Assembly: GCA_003508835.1 (NCBI GenBank) | Contig: PUFA01000034.1 | Coordinates: 4,490,501-4,554,500, forward strand | Length of the DNA: 64,000 nt | DNA from: Eonycteris spelaea | Lineage: Eukaryota; Chordata; Mammalia; Chiroptera; Pteropodidae | Direction: 5' to 3' | Shown here: piece by piece, positions 1 through 12,551 of the stretch | How positions within the stretch are numbered: the first letter of the stretch is position 1 | Layout: every line of letters starts with the position of its first letter | Position numbers and translations under genes: made by a program | Notes under the pieces: generated by a model | The model's database searches: none | Seen by the model: only the letters and a program-made list of their open reading frames with translations | What the model was told of the DNA's origin: nothing

Positions 1-192
1 GGGCGTTTCTCGCGATGGCTCCGAGGCCCGACGCCCAGAGGCCGCCGCGTGCGCTTTCTTCCTGTGTTTAACCTCCTGCTTTTGCTTGTGTGCCCGACCT
101 CAGCGCCGCGTCGACGAAATCCGTCGCCTTGTGAAAAGAATGTTGGTGAAAACTTTGACTTGACATTTCCTACTGTCCCATTTTCTTTTTAG
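1..192 (+). other. DNER: DNER intron, 3' end (upstream intron, partial)
   Basis: Non-coding sequence leading into the first DNER exon. The last 20 bases form the polypyrimidine tract and AG acceptor. Roughly the first 130 bases are GC- and CpG-rich (about 18 CpG by eye), unusual for intron sequence. No coding continuity is seen upstream of the acceptor. Confidence 0.85.
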
Positions 193-338
193 GTTTTGTG
201 AATGATTCTGTGACCAAGTCGATCGTGGCGTTGCGCTTGACCGTGGTGGTGAAGGCCAGCACCTGCGTGCCGGGGGCGGGCCATGCCAGTGACGTGGAGT
301 GTTCAGGAAAGGGAAGGTGCACCACGAAGCCATCAGAG
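193..338 (+). CDS. DNER: DNER internal exon (spacer plus first half of EGF repeat 3)
   Basis: Internal coding exon of DNER, a neuronal single-pass transmembrane protein with about ten EGF repeats, known as a Notch ligand in Bergmann glia/Purkinje cell signalling. A pyrimidine tract ending TTCTTTTTAG at 192 is the acceptor and GAG|GTAAGC at 338/339 is a strong donor. The exon is 146 bp. It is entered with two bases of a split Gly codon and ends on a complete Glu codon (phase 0). It reads FVNDSVTKSIVALRL, then STCVPG, a segment with Cys, SGKGRC and TTKPSE. It gives Cys1-Cys3 of EGF repeat 3; Cys4-Cys6 come from the next exon. The N-D-S sequence is a possible N-glycosylation site. Recognition rests on close match to my memory of human DNER around residues 290-335. 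The frame stays open into the intron to 413, so the donor rather than a stop defines the end. Probably exon 5 by human numbering (inferred). Confidence 0.93.
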
Positions 339-3316
339 GTAAGCGGACAGCCGGACGATTTAACAAATACATGTTCACATAGACGTGCTGTCAAAAGTCC
401 CCCAAATTTCTAGTTCCGATTATGTGTTAGTGTGCAATGATAAGTCTCCATATCATTTTTAAAGTAATTATGATACATCCGTGCAGTGTTAGACCTTCTT
501 GCTTTGGTATGAAGTAGAGATTTGGGGAGAAGTAGTCATCCTGTCTGGTAGCAGAATCAAGAGCAATGGAAGGAAGAAAAGGTAAGCACAGAGTCATTTC
601 CTTCCTAGTTATCCCATAATTTCCTCCTTGGACTCTGCCTTTCCCTAGCGCTGATAGTAGCTACTGAGAAGGAGCGGAGAAGAGGCAGGGACGAGAGGCT
701 GCCACTATTTTTTGACCTTGGTGGACCGGCGTCATCAACGCTACGGAAGACCCGAGCCCGTTTGCCCCTTGCCTTTAGTAGCTCAGGTCACAGGGTGTGG
801 GGCGTGGAGCCCCAGGGGCCGAGTGCAGGTTTTTTGGTTCGTGGCGGGGTCCAGGAGTCAGACCAGCCAAGGACTGTAGCAGCCGCTGAGGCCCATCGCC
901 GTCGGCATAGGGCTCCCTTAAAGCGGTGGCAGGTGGGGTCCAGGCCTCACCTGCGCATGCCGAGAGCATGGCACCGGGCACCTTGCAAGGGCGTCTGTTC
1001 CCTTGAGGCACATCTGTTCCTCTTACCAGTTGCTACTTCCATCCCTGGCCTCCTTTCCTCCGTTTGCCTCTCTCCCGTTCTGCGTACATTCCCACGGGCG
1101 TTCCTGTTAAGTGCAGGTGGGTCCCTCAGGGGAACCAGCGCGTGCTCTGGGTGAGGCCAGCAGTGAGCGTAGCGCGGCTCGCTTCTCTGTGGCGACGGCT
1201 CCGCGTGGCCCTGTCAGCACATTCAGGAACAGCGGGGTGCGCTGGACGAGTGGAAGGGATGGGGGTGACTGACAAAAGGGACGTGGAGGCACGGCTCATG
1301 CCGTCTCGGGAAACCCGTGCTTTTGATGGTTTCGATGGAATATCGCGGTGGCTGACGTGGGGCACTTTCTGTAAGAGATCTTTTGTCGGGGGCAGAATGT
1401 GGTCAGAATAATGATCTCTGCTGAATCGTTGAAAAAGAACACAAATGCAGCCGAAGCCAAAATGAAGTCCCCGAGGTGCGGGAGAGTCCCTGACACAGAG
1501 CCAGGGGGCGGCACGCGAGGTTTCCAGTGCTGAGCTGAGCCCGCCCCAGGGACCCGTTTCCCTCTGTCTCGGCCAACTTGAATCCGTCTCTCTCTTTCTT
1601 GAGGGGAAGGTTCATTTATCAATTTATTTTGTGGAATAAAAAGAAGGATACGGAGTGTCTTCTGTGCCAGTCAAGACGAGGGGACAATAACTAGAGGAAA
1701 GACGAGGGAGCAGCGGAAGGGTGTCAGACCTTCCCGGTGGCGCTGCAAAGCGGGGACACACCGGTCTTCCCCACGGTCACTCTGACTATTCCCAGCGAAC
1801 AATTCTGAGCCCTGACCAGCCCTCCAAAAGATCACGTCGGTGAGCGAGAAGTGTCGTCAACACGGAACAGAGGGCAGCTCTCAGAATGTTGGTGGTTAAG
1901 ATTCCTTTTGAGCTCCCTCGTCTAATGTATGACCTTCCTGGGGGAAGTTTTTCACCCATACGGTGGTGACCATATTGTCTGAGAACGTGCACGTTGCTGT
2001 CGTGCAGCACTCACGTGGGTCTCGCCTGCACGAAGGCTCTAGCTAAAAGCTCTGCCCGCTGGTTGAGAACGGATTCATTGAAAGGCTGCAGAAGTATTTA
2101 GTGCCTGGCAGCTAACCGGGCAACCTTGCCAAGGTGCTTTGTGACTCAGGAGCCTTAGTGAGGAATCCATTGCTGGTTTTAGCAGGTCACTGCAGAGGAA
2201 GCACATCTTCATTATGGGCGCCAGCTCCTTTAAAGAGATCTGGGTGTCCCCTCTGCAAGGGGACACCTCCTCCCTCTGCCACCATGTCCCAGCTCCACGC
2301 GAGCTGCTTCTAGAGTATCGAGCTTCTGCTGTCGTTGATTCTGTAAAGCCCACATTCACCGTCAGTGAACTTAAGGAAATTGTGGCCAGTCACCCTATCT
2401 GAGCCCTCGTAACTACCCCGGTGACTCTAAGTGAATGATTAGGCTGACAGTGCCACGTCCACTCATGGACCCACCACACCGTTATCTTGGAGAGAGATGT
2501 CTGGAAGCCGACAGTCTTCCAGTTCACAAAAACATGGCGGGGTTGACCTACCCATGGCAAGAGCGAGAATGGAAAAGTAGATCATTTTTTTGTGTGTCTA
2601 CTTGGTTTTTGTGGTGACTGCTGTCATGATTTAGGAGTAGTTTGCCAAAATCAAAGACTGTTAGTATCAAGTTTGTTTCTTTTTACTTTTTCCTAAAATT
2701 AGAAGTTATCTAGTCCAACCATCCACTCAGTTTGAGAATCTACTCCATAGTCCACAACAAAAAGAACTATATGTGGTAGTTTCCTTTTATCGTTTCTAAT
2801 CATTTTTTAATCTTTTAATTAGATCATCCATCAAAATAAAAGCAATCCTGTTATTTCCACACTATTCTCACTTGGTAATGGAACTCATTTCTTTTCCATC
2901 AGATGCGACATAGACTTTGGCTAGAGGATATTGCACAGCTCCAAGCTGATGGGTGGTTTGCGATAAAGCTTAAGCTGGCTGTTCTTAGATATGGTGCCAT
3001 ACTGGGAAGGTCTTTTAAAGTGTTTACTATAGCATGGTAAGGAGCCCTCTATATTTGGAAACTGCTTTTGTTACAAAGGTTGATTCTGATCTTTTCTTTT
3101 CCTTATAACAAATTTGACTGTTGGCCACTACTTCTCTTTGAGCTTTGTCACCAAGATCGGTGACCAATCCTGTCCATTTGACGATTCCTTAATTATATTA
3201 AAGAGGAATATTAGGGAGTAAACACAAGGCTCTTTGCTGGTGTGGGCTTTCAGCCTTCTTTAGATCCAATTAGGTTTCAAGGACCCTGTCTCTTAAGAGC
3301 AAGAGATTAGTCAGGA

Positions 3317-3404
3317 TTAGTCAGGATTCTTCAGAGAAACAAGACCAATAAGAGAACTCTCTTTCTCTGTCTGTCTCCCTTTCTCCCTCTCCCTCCCTCC
3401 TCCC

Positions 3405-3456
<52 letters not shown>

Positions 3457-3822
3457 GATTTATTTTAAGGAATTGGCTCATTGTGGATCCACTCATTGTG
3501 GAGTCTCGGTGAGTCCAGAATTTGACGGGGGAGAGACTGGCAGGCAGACAACTCGAGAGAGTTGCAGTTTAAGTATAAAGGCTGTCTGCTGGGAGAATTC
3601 CCTCTCATTTGAGGGAGGTCAGTCTTTTTTTCTATTCAGGCCTTGAATTGATTAGACAAGGCCCACCCTCATTACGGAGGGCAATCTGTTTTACTCAAAG
3701 TCCACCAATTTGAATGTAAATCTCATCCAAAAACATCCTCACAGAAACATCCAGAAAAATCTTTGGCGAGATATCTAGGCCCCTTGGCCCAGCCAAATTG
3801 ACATATAAAATGAACCATCACA
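3317..3822 (-). mobile_element. Solo LTR-like element, antisense (family unassigned)
   Basis: The + strand starts with a form of 'AGTCAGGATTCTTCAGAGAA' and ends 'TGAACCATCACA'. On the - strand this reads as an LTR-type unit beginning TGTGATGGTTCATTTTATAT and ending in ...CTGACTA, a family I know from mammals with TG...CA ends and an AATAAA-like signal before the end. No internal retroviral coding region is present. The element carries an expanded TATC repeat near its 3' end. Confidence 0.55.
3360..3456 (+). repeat. Polypyrimidine tract with (TATC)n microsatellite
   Basis: About 45 bases of C/T-rich sequence (CTCCCT-type units) run into about twelve TATC units ending near 3456. It lies inside the antisense LTR-like element, where such families often carry a tetranucleotide expansion. 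Likely length-polymorphic. Confidence 0.9.
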
Positions 3823-4649
3823 AGATTTTCTCAATTTTTCTCTTCAATTTGTTGTTGCTACCTTTCTCCCCTATTGCATCCCTTGCCTACAAAATTAAAG
3901 GAGTAGTTTTAAAATTTAGTTTGCCGAAGATTTCCCTGAGGCCCTTATTCCAGACCCCTCACTCAGATCATGATGCCTTTTTGGGGGCAGCCAGGTGATT
4001 CTGTTGCAGAAGTAGATGGTGGACCTCAGTTCTGGAAACAGAGGTCTCGGGAGCACTGCCTGTGATCTCCCCATTCTTGCTGATTCTTTAAAGCAAAAAT
4101 GCAACATCTTTGTGTTCAAGGATTTCGTTGTTAATAATTTCAAGGTCACATGGAATTACTGAAAAAAGATAAATGCTCTTAAGTGATATAATGATTCAGT
4201 ACATATCCCAAAACTTCCTTATTTGTTGGCCCAGATCTGTACTGATAGGTAAATGGGGTCAGGCTTCCATTCTTAGAAGTTTCCTTAGAAATCTCTCTAG
4301 CTCTTGCCTTAGGAATTCATCAGTCATTCTTAGGCCATTTGGACTGGGTACTAGAGCTTACTATGCAGCCTTTGGTCTGAGAGAGAACTGAGCTGGCATC
4401 ATGGCTGGGAGCCATTCTCAATCCCGTCTGGAGCCCCTGTCTTAATTCTCTCTCCAGGTGTGGGCCCGTACCTGAGAAAGCACTAGCACATTGGGCTCCT
4501 GAAGGTCCCTGACCTTCTGTTACCTGCCCCACGCCCACTCTTGGAAGTCAAAGCCTCAAGCTCCAGGAAGTCCTAGTCTCCCCACAGGTTTGGTTCCTTG
4601 GAAATTAATGACTGACCTTAACCAATGGCTTCGTCCATCTCTTGATAAC

Positions 4650-5200
4650 ACCTACTGGCCTTTTTCTCCAGCTGTCTGTCCTGGGTAGAGGCCACTATCT
4701 TTCCAAGACCAGTCTGCCTCATGTGAATACCTCTCTCTTTTTTCCCCTGTTTCAAAAGCATGTGCCTCTTTGTTAGGGTTTGCAGCGAACTCCCATTTCT
4801 GAGGTTGGTTTGTTTCCCACCACCTTCCCAGAGCCCAGGGCCAGCATGCCACAGCTGGGTGGGGTGCGTGAGCCTTTCCAGCCTCCGGCCTCAGCCCCTC
4901 CCCATGCTCCGACAGCCCGATCCTGCCCTCTGCCCTCCGATCTGTGCAGTTTTGCTCCTGCTGTTCCCTCCACCTGGAACCGTCAGCTACCCCGCCACCC
5001 CACCCCAAGGCTCTGCCCCTGCCCCCCACCTTTCTGTGTATTTCACACTTGGCTCAAAACCTTTTTGCTTCTGGACGCTGTCCCTAACCCCCAGTGTGAA
5101 CTCTTTCCTCTCAAGCTCCGTTGCGTTTTATTTTCCTTGTGAGACCTATGACTATTGACTTATGCTCATGATCGTCACGTCCATCGTTATTTGCTTTCGC
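4650..5200 (+). repeat. L2 LINE 3'-end fragment
   Basis: Sequence resembles the L2 3' region: 'TTGCTCCTGCTGTTCCCTCC', 'ACCTGGAACC', then a stretch of the type that precedes 'TTTATTTGCTTTC'. Degraded and non-coding. Confidence 0.5.
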
Positions 5201-7399
5201 TTCACTGCAGAGCTGTGGCCTGTCACGTGTCCGAGACCCCGGGGGACATGCATTTGGTCAGATGAGACATGGCCTTTGAGAGGGAGCTGCAAGGTTGGGG
5301 TGGGGGCAGGATGCGTGGCCAGTGCATGGTGAGGCTGGAGGAGGAGTTCAGGGACCCTGGAGACTCACCCACCTCGGACGTGGGACCACTGGGCGCCTCC
5401 CAGGGGGGCCTCGGAGCGGCAGCGCCTCGGGGTGAGGGCCTGTGCCTGGCTCCTTCCACAGCCACTGTAACGACTAGCAGGGCGCTTCCCGCAGGGAGGA
5501 ACCGAAGGCACCAAATAAACGAAAGCACAGAAATCCGATGGGGAACCAGTTCTCTGCGTTTTGAGTTCTATGTGTCATTAGAGTTATGTGGCTGGGAAGT
5601 ATGAGCAGGACACGGGGAACGTAGTTTTACAAAGTAATGAGTCGGAAAACAGTCTGGTGTAAGGCTGTCTCATGGCCGGTGTCACCCAGAATGCTGCAGT
5701 GACCCCGGCGGGACACTCTAAGCATGTTGCCTGGCCTCCCCAGAATGGTTTGAGCTGGCGGAGTCCTGGACGCCATCCTCCTGGGTTTGGAACCCCCGGC
5801 GACCCTGTCTTAGATCAGCGAGTTACAGTGTGCTGGAGGGCAAGACCGGATGTCACATTCTTTCACCCATCCCTTCTCCCAGAACTAATTTTTTGACTGT
5901 CATTAGTGCAAACACAAAAGCCCTTATGAGACCTTGAAAAGGCCTGTGAACTGGTGGCATCGTGAGAAAGGAACGGGGTGGGAAGAGTGGCAAGGGGGCC
6001 CGTCAAAGGAGCAAAGGGAAGGCCTGCCCTGCGTCCTGCACCACACAGCGGCCGGACCCGGGATGCGGAGTTACTTTCCGTAGCTCCGGTCAGTGGGCCC
6101 CCACGGTTTGGCCCACACTGCGAAGGGGCTTCTCCTTTAACTAGCTAATGGGGCACAGCAAGAGAGGGCAGAGGGGGCGGAGGGGCGTCGCGGGTGGGAA
6201 AGGATGCGATGAGCCCTGGTTAGTGGCCATTGCAGAGAAAAGAGACCGAATTATTCTAAGAACTCGTTCTCCCAAGGCTGGTGGTGGGAACCTCTCTCTT
6301 GACCGAATAAGTAGCATATTGACGATGCTTGTCCCACACATTTGAGCCAGAAAACAGCAGCTTTGGAGGAAATGCCAAAATGAAGGTTTCCGAGATACGT
6401 GGATTTGTTAACAAAAGACGGGTGGTCTGGCCCACAGCCTGTTCCTGTGGAACCTGCTTTGTGGGCCTTTGAAAAAGAAAGTACTTTTATGAATAATAAA
6501 AACAGGATAATAACTATTAGAAACAAAGAGCCGTAGAGGTCGTAGCAGTAAGTGAAGCCCACCTTTCACCTTTTTGATGTGTAAGTATGAAGTGACTCGG
6601 GTCTCAACGATAATTATCGGCATTACTGCACGCTACTGCCTTTTTGTGTCGTAGGACAGAAGGATGATCGTATTATCGCCTGTATAGAAATGTGACGACA
6701 TCGTTGAGTCATCGACTATGACTTATGTAAAGAAATCTTTGTAGAATTACTTCCTAAAGGGTAGATGTCTCTTCGTGTTTCCATTTGACAACAGCGTGTT
6801 CCAGAAGGCCAACATGTGTCTCTCCCATGCTAACAGACAGTGGTGGGGGCATCGCGTTTGGTGGCCCTCCAAATATATTAGGGTGAGAAGTATTTCATTG
6901 GTGACATTTCCAGCGCCAGAGAATTTTGAGTGGAAGGTGATTTTAGAGGCCTGTCTACTTATTTTATTTTCAACGCCAGGAAACCAGGGTCTAAGAGAGA
7001 TTTGAGCTATTTGCCCAAAGCCCAAGAGCTAATTCGTGGTAGGGGCAGGACTTAGTGAAGGGAGACTTCTAGACTTTTGCTCCGTGGCCCTTCCGGCTGG
7101 GTAGCACTGCCTCTGGCCCCCATCCCATAAGTCCTCTGGTAGGATGGCCAGCGTCACAGCCAGCTTTATTTCTTGGTTAGTGTCTTCAATAGGGTTTCAT
7201 TGTGTATACAAGGAAACCGGCATCGGGTAGAAAACTTTTCAAATGATTTGACCTGATTTTTCCAACTGTCGTGTGCACATGACTCCCTGGGGGACCCAGT
7301 TAAGATGCAGCCCCTACACACTAGTAGCTGACAGAGGGTCACGGGGATGGGGAGCACGGCGTGGGGGACGCATGGAGGACGCGTCAGCGGTAAGGTAAT

Positions 7400-7525
7400 G
7401 GCTGTGTGTACAGCCAGAGGGGAGAGAAAAATCAGGGGGATCGTTTCGTAAATTATGTAAATGTCTAAACAACGTACTATGTACTTGAAACTAATCATAA
7501 AGTAAAATTAAAATAAGAAAAGAAA
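7400..7525 (+). repeat. L1 3'-terminal fragment
   Basis: Contains 'TAAATGTCTAAACAACGTAC', then 'ACTTGAAACTAATCATAAAG' followed by an A-rich tail. This fits the 3' terminus of an L1 with 'GTACACCTGAAACTAATA', a form familiar from non-primate eutherians. Confidence 0.5.
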
Positions 7526-7849
7526 AATATGCAGCTCCTGATGCATGGTGTGTGTGTGTGGGGGGGGCGGGGCTGAGATGAGCTGCCGGGTTACACTGTA
7601 AAGTGCCTTGGACATTAGTCAAGATGTTAGAGGTCACGGTCTCAAGACCTTTCGAAGACACTTAGAAGATCTAGCAGCCTCTGTACCATGGTTTCTTTGG
7701 CATAAATTGCACTAGGGGGCTGACCTCTCTGGGACCCTCTTATTCTAGAGTAAAGTTTGAGGAACAGGTGAAATAAATAATGCATGGAAAGAGAAAATTC
7801 GCGTTAGTGGCATGCGACCTTTCATCTATAGCCCAGAAACTGTTTTTTT

Positions 7850-8160
7850 TTGGATTCCTTCCCAACCCCCACCTCAGTTTTATTGAGATATAATTGACAT
7901 TTAACATTGCAGGAGTTTAAGATGTGCAGCATAATGACCTGATATGTGCATAGATAGATTGTGAAATGATCACCACGGAAGTCTAGTTAACATTCATCAC
8001 CTCACAAAGTCACAACTTTTCCCCCCTCGTGATGAGAACTTTTAAGACTCTTCTCTTAGCATCTTTCAAGGACGCAGGACAGCATTGTTCGCTGTCGTGC
8101 CCTCTGCACATACATCCCAGGGCCTATGCACCTCCTGATACAAGGTAGGTAAGTTCAGGA
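7850..8160 (-). repeat. L1 3'-region fragment, antisense
   Basis: 'TTTTATTGAGATATAATTGA' followed by 'TGAAATGATCACCACGGAAG', 'TCTAGTTAACATTCATCACC' and 'GTGATGAGAACTTTTAAGAC' is the reverse complement of the familiar L1 3' untranslated region. Inserted antisense to DNER. Confidence 0.8.
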
Positions 8161-9304
8161 AATTGTTCCTGGCAGCCCCTGATTTGGCACTCCATTTACT
8201 ACAATTCTCAACTTTGCAAAAAGGAGAGATACTCATCTTGTAAACCTGTATGGGGGACAGAAACTAGCATTCTGAGATTTCAATGGATAATCTTTTGGAA
8301 CACAGAAATAAGGCTCTGACTCGGCCTTGATGCCTGAGTAGAAACTCGTTTTTGGAATTTGGTGGGCTCCTTCCCTCGTCTTTCTTCTCCACAAACTATT
8401 CTTTTGTCCTGTTTCTCAGAGAGAGCTGAGTGCGGGGTGGGGGTAAGCAGCTCAACGGTTTTGCCTGCAAAGGGCGTCCTCTTCGGGGTTCGGAAAGCCA
8501 TCAGCAGTGCTTGCTCACACAGACCAAAGGGGTTTATTACACTTATCATCTCGGATACTCATGTATTTCTGCACATTTCTATGCCCACATCCAGCGTTCC
8601 GTGAGCACCTCCGTGCGTCAGACATGGAGCTTCACCACAAAACAATGGGTGAGGAAAACCACCTTGGCCCCGCTCTCCTGAGATGAATGCAAAACACTGC
8701 ATCAGAAATCATTGAACTTGACCGTCACCTGATACCCCAGTCGCCTCTGAAATGGCAACAACCTCCTCAGCCTTCCTCAGCCTCTAATGAATTATCTAGC
8801 CAAGTGCCCGTGTCAGGCAGCTTGTGACGTCTTTCAGATTTTAAAGTACAAGTGGACTCGTCTGTTTCCCAGAGGTCCGATGAGAATAGAGCAGCTTCCG
8901 TGTGATAGTGATACTTGCCCATTCCTTCCTGGATATCCTCTTAGCCCTAAGAATCAGTGTGGCTTTGCAGCTTGTCCTTCTGAGTTGTGGGGTGACATGT
9001 CATGTGCTAGGGCGGGGGGTCCATCTTAACTTGCCCCAAACAGGAGAGAACACCAGCGCACTCTGGGCTTATGTGATTATGTGAGCGACATGTCTTAATG
9101 GCAGGCGAAGTCGGGGGTTTCCTCATGGTATTAGGTGGGACCTACCCTCTGTCCCAAACAGTTCCCCGCAGGCCATCCTCGGGCTTTGGTCTCCAGGGTT
9201 TGGTCTGTTTTCTGCCTGCCGAGCTACAGACTCACTGGAAGATTTGTCCACTGGATGTAGCGTTTGTAGTTTTAACTCACAAAACTGTCTGACTCTACCA
9301 AGCC

Positions 9305-10755
9305 CAGTGATTTCCTGACTTTTTGGTCTCAGGACTCCTTTACATTCTTAAAAATCACTAAGAACCCCAAAGAACTTTTGTCGATTGGTCTCCATCTATC
9401 GCGATTTGTCATAGTCAATTTAAACTGAGGGCGTAATAATATTTACTATTTCATTCAATTAGTAAATCCATCACATGTTAACAAAAATGACACCTTTTTA
9501 AAAAAGTAAAGATTTTTCCAAAGCAAAGAGTTTCGTGAGAAGAGAAGCATTGTTTTCATTTTTATAAATCTCTTTAATCTCTGGCTTAGGAGAAGACAGC
9601 TGGATTTTTATATTTGCTCTTACATTCGATCTATTGCAATGTATTGTTTTGGTTGAAGTCTTGGAAGAAAATTCATTCTTGCACAGATATTCATTTGGAA
9701 AAAGGAGAAGTGTTTTAATAACCTTTTCAGATAATCGTGGTTATTTTTCTTGAAAATGCTCCAAAACTCGACAGGCCGCAGATTTGCAAAGGTGAACTAA
9801 ATACGAAATCTGAAACCATGTCAGTGACCTCTCGCACATTTCATTAAAACCCACTGGTACATTTTATATTTTGGATTCTCTACACATGAGTGATTTTTCT
9901 AACACTACACATTGGTCATTTGGAAAATGTTGGAATTACGAGACCTTTTGAATGTTGATACATTTTATTATACAATTAAAAAAAAAACATTTATGACTAA
10001 CATCACCACCAATCTCATCGGAAAAGTCTTTAAGTGTTGGGGTCTGTCAAGCTCATAATGAAAGATGAAAGTTTTCCAAAATTCTCATTTTTCCTGTAAG
10101 GTGTTTAAAGCTCAAATTTTATCTCTGGCAACAAAAACCATTGGTTGTTTTCCTCGAAGTGACAGGCTGTCTTGGTTCATTTGAGAGAAAATATCTGCTC
10201 AGCAGCCAAGTCTAAATAGCCACGGTCTGCCTGTCGTTGCTCTTTCAAGTCACAGTGAGTGGCACCATAGGAATCAGTCTTCACGTGCAAAGGTCTTCGT
10301 GGAGAATGGGCTAGTTGGGTCATGACCCCAATGATGGCACAGGTGTGCTTCCTGAGACAGCCGCTGGACTTTGGGGAGTGCTGTATGCATCCCCCATTCT
10401 GTCACCTGGAATGTACACTCAAGGGTTGAGATCTCATAAGATTTTAACTTTTACTGCGTCATCAAGGACATGCGGAGAGAAACTAGCCTTTTTTGCTTCC
10501 TGCGAAAGCTGGATGATGGTGGAGAGCCAAAGATGACCGCTACAAAGACACTGCTTTGCTTCATGTGAAGGCATCGGCAGTTTTTCTAACCATCGGTTTT
10601 GCGTCTTTACTGCCAATGTCAACAGGGAACAAGGCACAGTGTGTTTTAATATTATTATGCGATAGTTTTGACCTCATGGGTCCCCTACAAGGGTCTCAGC
10701 ACCCCTCCTCCCCTACCCAGGTCCAGAAACCACATTCGAGGACCTCCGCCTGGTC
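9305..10755. mobile_element. Charlie-like hAT DNA transposon, nearly full length
   Basis: Begins CAGTGATTTCCTGAC, TTTTTGGTCTCAGGACTCC and ends near 10755 with a degraded inverted copy (GGTCTCAGCACCCC..., GAGGACCTCCGCCTG). The inside matches a long consensus I recall for the Charlie1/Charlie1a group, for example 'AAGCTCAAATTTTATCTCTG' and 'GGCACCATAGGAATCAGTCT'. Length of about 1.45 kb fits a Charlie1a-type non-autonomous derivative. No intact transposase frame remains. An 8-bp target duplication is not clear. Confidence 0.65.
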
Positions 10756-11689
10756 CAGGCTTTGCCTCTGACCCTCATCTCTGACTTCTTTATTTACTTT
10801 CTGCACTTTTTCTTTTCTAAACACCTCCAGTCTGGTTTTGAATAATTCAGTTTTTTCCCTCTTTGACTTTGAAAAACACTTTGCAACTTCTGTTTCTCCT
10901 CTGCGGTGATTCTCTGAGTAGCTTCTTTGTAACGGCTGTGGGTCAGTTTGCTAAAAGCCAGCTTGACAAGTTCTCCATCTTGCTCACTCCTTAGCCCCCA
11001 CCTCAGCGCCTCGGCTTGTGCCCCACGCCCCACGCCCAGCTTGGGAGCAGCATGTTACTTTCCTTTGTGATCCTCAAGGCAGAGGCCCATCCTCTTTTGC
11101 TTCCTTCTTGCTTGTTCCTTTTTTGCCAGCAGCTGTGCAGAGCGCCAAATCAGAAACAAACTGAACGTCCCCTAAAACGTGTTAAAAAGATACAATGAAA
11201 GCTGGCCAATGACAAGTACAGAAATCTTCTAACGCGGTTAAAACCAACCTTTTTGTTAACCATCGTTGCAAGCTCTTAAGATAATGAAGAAGAGCAAGGA
11301 AATGGAGCGATTGTCTTTCTGAAAACTGGCCTGCTTCCCTGGAGAGGGGAGCCCCCAAATTTAGCCCTGGCTCCTGTCGTTGGGGGCACAGCGATGGTGA
11401 CGGGCAGGAAACCGGGTGACACGGAGCAAGGATGGGTTTGGGTAGCCGGTGTGGCTTGCCCTTTTGGACAGTTCGGCATTGAATGGAGGGAGAAAGTGGG
11501 GTGGTACTTGGTGTGGGAAATGGGTCAGAAGAAGAGTTTTTGCTTCTATAGGAGCGGATGCATCACGTTGAAATGGGCCGAAAGAAAGGAATTGGCAAAG
11601 TGGGTGTCATTAATGTGCGAAGGGCTTCAGAAAGGAGACAGGACTTTCTCCTTTGAGGCGAGAGATGCCAGGCACCACCGGGCTTGACA

Positions 11690-12517
11690 GAGCTTTTAAA
11701 TTGAGGTGAAATTCATAAAATGGAATATTAGCCATTTCAAAAAATTAAAAATCACATTTCAATGACAGTTGACATTCAATATTATATTAGTTTCTGGTGT
11801 ACAGAATAGTGAAAAAGTTAACCATATTAAGGCTAACAATTCAGTGGCATTTAGTCTATTCACTGCCTTTTTCCAATTCCAGAACGTTTCCACACCCCAG
11901 AAGGACACGCCACATCCGCTGGGCAGTCAGTCACTCCCCCGTTCTCTCTCGGCCCCCGGCAGCCACCCGTCTGCATTCTGTCTCTGTGGATTTAGCTGTG
12001 CTTGATGTTTCATGCAAATGGTATCATGTAACATGTGACCTTTTGCATCTGGATTCCTTCGCTTAGCCTAACATTGCCAGGTTTACCCATGTTGTAGCAT
12101 GTGTCAGTACTTCACGCCTCTTTATGGCTGAATCATATTCCAGTGTACGGATATGCCAGAATGTGTTTATCCCTTTACGGTCGAGGACATTTGAGTCGTT
12201 ACTAGCTCTTGGCTGTCGTGGCTAGTGCTGCTGTGAGTTTTGGTTTGTCTTTTCTTCAGTTCTTTTGAGTGTATGCCTAAGGCGTGGCATTACTGGGTCC
12301 CATGGCAATTCTGTGTCAGATAGCATCAGACTGGTTTCTACAGTCACCAAAGAACCAATGCGTGGGTGTTCAAAGTTCTTCACATACCAATACTCGCTGT
12401 TTTCCGTTTTTATTTTTTAATTTTTGATTCTTGCCATCCTAGTGTGTGTGCAGTGGTACCTCATTGTGGTTTCGATTTGTGTTCTCCTAATGACTAGTGT
12501 TGACCAGACAGTGCTTT

Positions 12518-12550
<33 letters not shown>
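11690..12550 (-). repeat. L1 3'-region fragment, antisense
   Basis: Recognisable blocks in order: 'ACAATTCAGTGGCATTTAGT', 'TTTCTGT/CTGTCTCTGTGGAT' type, 'ATGTTGTAGCATGTGTCAGT', 'TTTATGGCTGAATCATATTC', 'GCCATCCTAGTGTGTGTGCA', 'CATTGTGGTTTCGATTTG'. Together these are the reverse complement of the L1 ORF2 end/3' UTR. It ends at a TTG microsatellite. Confidence 0.85.
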
Positions 12551-12551
12551 T
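12517..12551 (+). repeat. (TTG)n microsatellite
   Basis: About eleven uninterrupted TTG/GTT units adjoining the antisense L1 fragment. A reading frame here yields a poly-valine run, which is an artefact of the repeat. Confidence 0.9.

Noticed and set aside
9297..10763. 8-bp target duplication around the Charlie-like element
   Set aside because: Flanks ACCAAGCC and GTCCAGGC agree at only four of eight positions, so no duplication can be claimed.
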